Assembly: GCA_933228895.1 (NCBI GenBank)
Contig: OW121848.1
Coordinates: 134,868,615 to 134,932,614 of the forward strand
Direction of reading: 5' to 3'
Length of the DNA: 64,000 nt
Origin: Platycnemis pennipes
Lineage: Eukaryota; Arthropoda; Insecta; Odonata; Platycnemididae
Part shown: in pieces, positions 57,739 through 64,000 of the stretch
How the letters are laid out: every line of letters starts with the position of its first letter
How positions within the stretch are numbered: the first letter of the stretch is position 1
Notes under the pieces: generated by a model
Told to the model about the DNA's origin: nothing
Seen by the model: only the letters and a program-made list of their open reading frames with translations
The model's database searches: none
Translations under genes and position numbers: made by a program

Positions 57739-57850
57739 ACATCTACATAATACCCTGCAATGAAAGTGTATAGCAGTGGGTGCTTTACACTAAGCATGCT
57801 TTATACGTCATGTATAAAAGGTTTAGTCACTATATACTAATCTAAACATA
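57739..57850 (-). mobile_element. degraded LINE family A 3' end
   Basis: ACATCTACATAATACCCTGC, then a deletion, AGCAGTGGGTGC, GTCATGTATAAAAGGTTTAG and TAATCTAAAC, in family-A 3' UTR order on the minus strand. Confidence 0.7.
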
Positions 57851-58726
57851 AGAATTGTATTAGTAATGGAGCTACAATTATCCCCTTATCGTAACAATTG
57901 TCTACAAATCTGACTGATCCTTATCTAATTCCTTCAAAAATCACTTTTCCCACGTATTAGAAATACTAGAGACGCATTCTAATTTTGGTCTAACTAACGC
58001 GAAGTAGTTTTCGTTCGGCCAGTGACGAAACTGGATGGTTCAATTTATGATTAAGAGATATCACCCTAACCATTGTCTTAAATTGATCACCTGCTGGATC
58101 CCTATATAACCCCAATATTCTTACACCTTGAGCACTATTCATTCTACCAATTGTACGCATCTACCATCTAATCTAATATGACCAATTATACAGCTCTACC
58201 CCTGTTTGACTTTAGTGTATGGCATTAAATCTTTGAAACCTCTAATCCTTTGTGCATGAATAATTTCCGATTTCCCGTAGGATTTTTTGGCGCATCGGTC
58301 GCTGAGTAACGTGCGCATTGTGGCGTCAATGAAGCCTAGGAGTCAATCAGGTCAAAGTGTGCATCACACCGTAGCTTTGAAGGGCGGGAGATTTCAAGGG
58401 CCGACTCAAAAGGCCTCGCTTACTCACCCCCCTCAGCTTCATCCACTTTGCAACCCATATTTGTACAGAAGTAGTAAAACTAGACCTACCATCTAAATAG
58501 AACTTGGCCCAATCAACTATATCGAGTGACAACTTGAGTCTATTTAACGCCAGCCAGCGTTTCTTCCCGGAAAGGGTGGTGAAAAGACGTTGGTGTCTCA
58601 GTTGCCTCGCTTTAGAATTCGAATCTTCAAATCGGGATATTAACTCCGAATTTCCTCCTTCCCTTGGGGGCTGGTGACCACCATCATTGCATTACTTAGC
58701 ATTGGTTAATAATTCTTCAATCTTTC
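57851..58726. other. unassigned stretch
   Basis: No supported gene. A GC-richer piece at 58280-58450 and the segment 58545-58690 have tRNA-like words (AATTCGAATCTTC) that may be SINE relics; not firm. Confidence 0.35.
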
Positions 58727-59398
58727 ATCTACACTACTACACATGCATAATACCCTGCAAGCCACCATAAATGTGTGTGGCAGGGGGTGAATTCTCACCA
58801 AATATGCACTACATATCATGCATAAAAATGGATTAGTAATAAAATACTAGTCTAAACTTTATTTTTAAAGAGGATAAGAGTAACAAAGAAAGCATGTAAT
58901 ATAATACTGTTAGTTGGGATAGCTTCAAGTCCTTATACCAACATGCACTACCTATGCTATCCATTGATACACTAGTATTGGATAAATTTACCGTTATTCA
59001 TATCCCTAATAGTACGAGGGAAAGAAGGACATTTTGAATCTGTCAGTTCGGCAATCAATTTCTCTAATTTTGTAATTATGGTCCAGCCTACCGTAGTAAG
59101 TTGGAGTTCGCAATATATATCTTTAACGGGATTACTGAAAATATTATCTTTGAATGTATTTAGGATATTAAGTCTAAATTTCAACCGACGATCTGAAAAT
59201 GATTCCCATTTTAATTCATTTAATAGACCGCTTACGCTAATATAGTTATCGTACCGTCCCTTTACAAATCTTGCTGATTTTCTCTGCACACGTTCAAGTT
59301 CATTATTTAGGCCAATTTCGGATGCATTCCATATACTGCCAGAGTATTCCAAATGTGGTCTAACCTGGGAAAAGTAGCTAATTTCTCGTACGTGTTTC
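58727..59398 (-). mobile_element. CR1/L2-like LINE family A, 5'-truncated copy
   Basis: The minus-strand frame at 58972-59400 reads ISYFSQVRPHLEYSGSIWNA, ELERVQRKSARFVKGRYDNY, NELKWESFSDRRLKFRLNIL and NTFKDNIF. It then degrades (L-Q-L-T-T-V-G-W in place of T-Y-Y-G-R-L-D) before FPRTIRDMNNGKFIQY and the 3' UTR with the GCAGGGTATTATGCATGT tail at 58727-58760. A frameshift inside the C-terminal third shows it is dead. Confidence 0.9.
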
Positions 59399-61959
59399 AC
59401 CCCAATCCAGGCACTAGAAAATATTAATCAGCTAAACTATCAATTATTAATGTATTTATTTGTATGCACGAACAATTCCGCTACACGTGCCTCGTGTTGC
59501 ATAGCTGACATTTTCCAAAAAGTACTAGCAATAAGTAAAGCAAAAGTAATAAGTACATCGAAGTTGCATATCCTGGCAAGTTTATTGCATACCTTAGTTA
59601 CAAACATATGTTAATAAATTGTTATTTGATTTAAAATACATGGCTGATGATGGTTCATCGCCCTTCAACAAACCCTTATAATGGCTCTCAGGGCATAATA
59701 TAGACATAGATGAATGCTGAAGAAACTGGACTTGTGACTGGTACAGAACTGGCGATCTGAATTTTTAACGTCTGGAAAAAACATAATACTTGATCAGAAC
59801 TTTGACGAACTCGCACAAAGTTATCGCAGTGACCTCTAAAATCCAATTCTTTGCGCGTCAAAAGCGGATCTGTACTCAAAATACTCCACTTCGAGGCTCG
59901 ACAATGCCGTTTCTTAATGACTAACAAGACCTCGGTCAACTATGATTTCCATTCAATCATTCTCCTTAGCATCGAATCCAGTAACCAAAAACTCCTATAT
60001 GACCCGGTTATTATGCTTGACTGCTCTTAAGGTTGGACAAGGTTATGGGATCGCACGCAACTCCTACGAGTCGGTATGTTCCGCTATTCTGTCCTTGGAC
60101 GCCGCCTCGCGTTAAGTCCAAGGGAATAAATTTGTGAATCTCTTGTGCTCTGAGAGATGATGTATCGTCTTTCGTTTTTATGTCACTCACTTAAAAATGA
60201 GTTCGTGCTTTATTTCAATCATGATGGTCGTTAGTTTTTTAAATTCCAATTAAAACCACCTCGACATCAACCGAAATGTGTGTAAAAAATAGCTTAGAAA
60301 CAGTATTATTTGCGAAGCATTCCAGTCAAGCCCAGTTTAGGGTCCTTGAAAATCATGTACCTTTGATAATGGTACAGCAATGGAAATGACGTAGAAAATA
60401 TGCTACTCGTATCTATATTTTCTTCGTATTAAATAATTGGCAACATAAGTTCTAGGGAAGGCTCTGGCAATGGTTCACCCTCTGACTCACCCCTTGCGGT
60501 TACTTGCAGCGTGTTACGTAGATGTAAATGTCAATTATTGTACTAGTGTTGATAGGTCCACGCCACCAACTATGTCTCTTTCGTCCCTATGTTTCCATGA
60601 CAAAACATTAACGAAACATAACTATGTTTATTATGCTTTAGTAAAAAAAAAATGTGTTCACATTTTTTTTCCTAAATTTCGTATTCCTCCTTCTCTTAAG
60701 CTTGTCTCCACTATTACTATTTTACTTCCTTCTTCTTGTTCATCAAACATCCTCTCCTCTCCTGCTTTTTTCAATCTCTTGATCCTGCTTGTTTACTTTG
60801 TTCCCCACCTTCTAATTTTTCCCACTAATTTAATATTTACACCAACACTCCCTCAGCAGTCACCTTATCCTTCCTACTAACCAACTAATTTCTTCACGTA
60901 ATTCACATCTAATAAGTAACCAGTGTTTCCAAGGTTTTCCAATGGCTGCATTTTCCTCGGGGTAATAGCACTGACGTTTTTTGACGTTTTCGTTTCGAAT
61001 TTATTCTTCCAACACGTTCTATTTTTCATTTAGGATATTAATTCCAATGAACATTGATTTTCTGAGTACATGTTTAAATGTCACTTGTCACTCACAATCA
61101 GACGCTAGTTGCCATGTTAACCCGTAAAAACCTAATTATGCAAAGAAGAACTTTGAGCATTTTCTTATCAATTTTAATTTTGTGTACAGCGTTCACTTTT
61201 GTATGAGACACGTTCTATGTTATTTGTGATAAAGTATTTTACTCCTCGCTCTTTTCCTATGTATCACACATCATAAATATGCCATGTGTGATATGATGTG
61301 ATTCCACTTACAGAATGTTTATTCATATAGGTATGTACGTTACTGCAGTGCTTATATTTTGTATGTGCTCGCGGAACCACAGTACATTACATTTCCAATA
61401 AGGAAAGTGGATCCTATTCCTAATATTTTTCTGAATCCAAATGGTGCATCGTTGGGAATTCTTTCTTTTCAGTCAACGAAACCATTTAAAGTAAATTGAA
61501 AATGTTATGAATTTGGAATTGAGAGAAACTGATACGTAAACTTTGCGCACATTTTGCTAAATTTGTCTAAGAGCTCTTAGGGAGCGGATGAATGTGACGG
61601 ATGTATAATATAATTCTCCATATTTATCGGTGTCCCATTTTTAAAATGAATTATGGTCGATTCTTTGACTGAGAAACGCTGAGAGGACGTCAGTAAAGGC
61701 GTACTCATAAATACAATCTTTCTCGTCTCAAGTATTTCTTGAAAAATTCCCCAATCGTACGATATCCTTCCCTCGTACACTTCTATCGTTTTCGTGACCT
61801 TTTCCCAAAGCATCTCACTTCTCCAACAAACGTGCAGTGCCAACATGTAGGTATTGTGACTTATCCGCTTGTCGGCGAGTGGCACCTCGAACTTGCGTGC
61901 CTGCTGACTTTCACAAATACCTGAATGTACCGACGTTGGTTTTTTAAAGATATTTTTCG
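59399..61959. other. unassigned stretch
   Basis: No supported host gene. A 136-codon plus ORF at 60470-60880 starts inside a LINE relic and is otherwise low-complexity Ser/Leu/Pro. A minus ORF at 61577-62032 (151 codons) overlaps the antisense of the candidate 5' exon and has no domain I recognise. Confidence 0.4.
60473..60530 (+). mobile_element. degraded LINE family A 3' end
   Basis: GGTTCACCCTCTGACTCACC, CCTTGCGGTTACTTGCAGCG and TGTTACGTAGATGTAAATG follow the order of the family-A terminus with point changes. Confidence 0.6.
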
Positions 61960-62484
61960 ATGTCTCGCCTCCGAGCTCTCTCTCTCTCTCTCGTGGCAGA
62001 GCAGTCAACGATCTCGCGCGAGCTTTAAACAAAAGGAGTTGACGCTGACGGTAGGAGAATTGTGGAGAACGATGGAGGAGAGAGTGCAGGGAGCGGTGAC
62101 TCTAGTGTGTTCCGCGAAATCGGGAACAGTAGTCACAGGCGCAGATGTAGCTGCTAGCTGAGGGCATTGTTTACGTGGGAACCCGTCATCAGCGTCCCTA
62201 CGCGTCGAGTGCCGTTGTCGAGAGAGCGGGAGAATGAATAACAACGGAAAAAAACAAAAGAAGTAACTCGAGCGCCCTCGATATCTCTCTCTCTTTTTCT
62301 CCCATATCTCCGACTCATTTACGTGCGAGTGCGTTCCAGCGTGCGTGCGTTTCGCCGTGAGACTCCTAACCTCCAATCCCGTGCGACGTCTGAATAGCTT
62401 TTCGTTTCCCGCGCTCTTAAAGATGGCGTAGGAGATTACTAATGCTTTAGCGGAGAAGACCTTGCTACGTCACCCGTTGGTATA
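61960..62484 (+). promoter_or_regulatory. candidate CpG-island promoter and 5' UTR
   Basis: GC/CpG-rich segment with a (TC)n tract at about 61976-62000, many CGCG words and a (TC)n repeat near 62284-62298. It leads directly to the candidate start codon at 62485. An in-frame stop (TAA at 62440-62442) lies upstream of that ATG, as expected for a 5' UTR. There is no convincing TATA box, in keeping with CpG-type promoters. Transcription start not determinable by eye. Confidence 0.4.
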
Positions 62485-62544
62485 ATGGTGCAGGATTCAC
62501 CTCCAGGTTCGTCCGATGACCTTGTTCGAGGTTGTTGGAGGCAG
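62485..62544 (+). CDS. candidate first coding exon of an unidentified gene
   Basis: The ATG at 62485 has A at -3 and G at +4, a good eukaryotic start context, and an in-frame stop 45 bases upstream. The frame reads MVQDSPPGSSDDLVR and five more codons to CAG at 62542-62544, directly followed by GTGAGG. CAG|GTGAGG is a near-perfect splice donor, in phase 0. If not spliced, the frame stops at 62656-62658 after 58 codons, with the post-donor part unlike ordinary protein (cysteine- and phenylalanine-rich). The acidic, Ser/Pro-rich N-terminus is plausible for an intracellular protein, but I do not recognise the family. The remaining exons would be downstream, probably beyond 64000. Confidence 0.35.
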
Positions 62545-62658
62545 GTGAGGAGTCGTCTTATTATATGTTTTTTTCATTGCCGGAAGGAAAGAAATAAGGG
62601 GCGACCCATTTGTTTTGCTCACAAAATGAATGCCTTTGTATCTATTGTCGCATGTTGA

Positions 62659-64000
62659 TTGTGAGTTCCTGCCGACTATTTTCCTTAGAAAGGCACCGTA
62701 AAATAACAGCATGAAGAAAAACCTTGAGAAACATAAATGGCCATCAAAGTTTGATTGCTGAAATTTTGCTTGAGGAGGTGATCCTTACTCTGGTAACCTT
62801 TTTGTTTGTATCACTTGTCCTTCAAAAGGATTTAAATCTGAGTTGGGTCGGCGGTAAAACTATCTACGTTTGTGATTAGATGCTTTTTCTGCATAATGAG
62901 AGCTGTATTTCGATTTTTAGCTGTTTTAAGTTGCTAATGCCCTGCAGGTGCAATGTCAGTTTGCCTTTTCTCTTTTTATTGTGCCAATCAGTGTTGATGA
63001 GGAAATCATCTGAAAGCTTCCGCATGCGTATGGCAAGAAATATTTACGAAATTTCTGTGGTAGGTATTACCTGATAATATTTGCATACTTATTTTTTCTT
63101 TATCGACAACACTTGCATTTTGATTTTGCTTTGGGGATCCATAGTCATGACGAATTTTATGCGATTTAAGGGACGCCATTGCTGCGGATCCTTATCTTAT
63201 TTGATTCAACTAAGCATAACATTGTTGTGATTATCAATGTTCTATGGAGCATATGGTCCTATATCTGGTCGTAGAGTCCGGTGCGTAGAACGTTCTACTT
63301 CTGTTGAAGGAGTCCGTTTTGAAGCTGGATGTAACCGTTTAGACCACGTCCACCAGAATGCTGTGTTATTCTATGATTACTAGATTTTTCTTTAAATTTG
63401 CGCGACACAGAGGATGATAATTGCCCATGCATTGATGACTAATACTATCGCTTTTGAACTTTCCTCGGTGAGATATATTCTTGCACTAGTATAACTAGGC
63501 TTAAAAGACTTTATAAGTGCTTTAAATACTGACTTGAGATTTAGTTGAAACAATTCAGCAGATAATTAAGAGAACATCCCTAAGCATTGATTATACAGTT
63601 AAATATTCCAGATGCTCTCCATCATCCAAAATAAACTTCACATTCTCCAATAGAAACTGAGTGATACATTACGTCTTCGAAGCGGAGCGTATCCTTAAAA
63701 TCTCAAGAAGGGATCAGTAACTTCATTAACTCCAGAATTTTAAATATTTACTCTGTCACAGAGTAGTTAAACTCGCTATACCACTAGTAAATGTTTGGAA
63801 ATTAACAATCTTGGTGCTTTTCCGCCTGTAAGAAACCATGGGCCGGTCTCAGTGTTGAGAGCAAGAGCTTGGAAAAGCTTAGCAACCACCACGGGGGGTA
63901 AATTTATCTCATCAATATAAAAGGGGTAGTTTTATTCCCCGTGCCCTCTGTAGTTTCCCGAAAGGTGTTACACCAATAAAATGAAACTGCCAGGCTTAAA
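62659..64000. other. unassigned; possible intron
   Basis: AT-rich with no exon, tRNA or repeat that I can support. If the candidate exon at 62485-62544 is real, this is first-intron sequence. Confidence 0.35.

Noticed and set aside
57851..58726. Possible extended LINE or SINE relics
   Set aside because: No ordered run of conserved blocks could be read in any frame.
62470..62520. tRNA-like words GTTGGTATAATGGTG and GGTTCGTCC
   Set aside because: A- and B-box-like words are too close together and no acceptor or anticodon stems pair; the same bases form the candidate exon start.
1..64000. CRISPR array, bacterial operon or phage
   Set aside because: Repeats present are LINE, SINE, MITE and minisatellite; a nuclear tRNA with a Pol III terminator and LINE-rich sequence mark the window as eukaryotic.

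Overview
This is a eukaryotic, almost certainly arthropod and probably insect, nuclear window. It is AT-rich, gene-poor and full of decayed mobile elements. There are no operons, prokaryotic ribosome-binding sites or long host ORFs. The only intact conventional gene I can name is a tRNA-Lys(UUU) on the minus strand at 15010-15082. The best candidate for host protein-coding sequence is a GC-rich 5' exon at about 61960-62544, with a well-placed ATG at 62485 and a strong splice donor after 62544. If it is real, the rest of that gene lies beyond the window. I cannot name the species.

Most recognisable sequence belongs to non-LTR retrotransposons, in four groups. (1) Family A is CR1/L2-like; its 3' end carries GCAGGGTATTATGTAGATG-type tails. 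Copies lie at 12522-13335(-), 13395-14172(+), 18104-18479(+), 36888-37290(-), 38608-38890(-), 39873-40498(+) and 58727-59398(-), with scraps at about 57.5-57.8 kb and 60.5 kb. (2) The related family B has copies at 8962-9480(-) and 31226-32905(-). The latter keeps a 423-codon reverse-transcriptase reading frame with an FADD catalytic box but is frameshifted upstream. (3) Family C is RTE-like and ends in (ATG)n. Its fragments lie at 2545-2800(+), 3145-3265(+), 3395-3720(-), 26092-26308(-), 28147-28345(-), 35675-36115(+) and 49235-49427(-). (4) Two further reverse-transcriptase remnants lie at 16795-17180(-) and 29690-30065(-). All are 5'-truncated or broken.

Non-autonomous elements fill much of the rest. 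A tRNA-derived SINE family (17.9, 29.1-29.5, 31.0, 38.0, 42.9-43.4 and 44.1 kb) has a recognisable common tail. A 542-bp TA-flanked MITE lies at 37398-37939, with a truncated relative at 12031-12165, and a pogo/Tigger-type end lies at 49530-49593. A 1473-bp element at 24201-25673 has 31-bp terminal inverted repeats and 8-bp target duplications, and carries a roughly 6.5-copy 93-bp minisatellite inside it.

The most unusual signal is a set of five small fold-back loci (4.7, 35.8-36.0, 39.3-39.4, 43.8-43.9 and 47.0 kb). They share a hammerhead-ribozyme-like pattern: CTGANGAN, a 3-5 bp stem whose bases co-vary between loci, then GAAA. In three loci this is followed by a self-complementary 6-mer (ACCGGT, ACTAGT, ATCGAT). 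One is a perfect 165-bp palindrome, and another is inserted into an RTE tail with an 11-bp target duplication. I interpret these as relics of Penelope-like elements or retrozymes, which is an inference.

Between the repeats lie several isolated GC/CpG-rich islands (10.3-10.8, 14.2-14.7, 30.1-30.8, 36.2-36.4, 42.5-42.9, 52.2-53.0, 54.5-55.2 and 62.0-62.5 kb). They carry overlapping ORFs on both strands and are more likely promoter or regulatory CpG islands than coding sequence. The remaining AT-rich stretches show nothing I can support.
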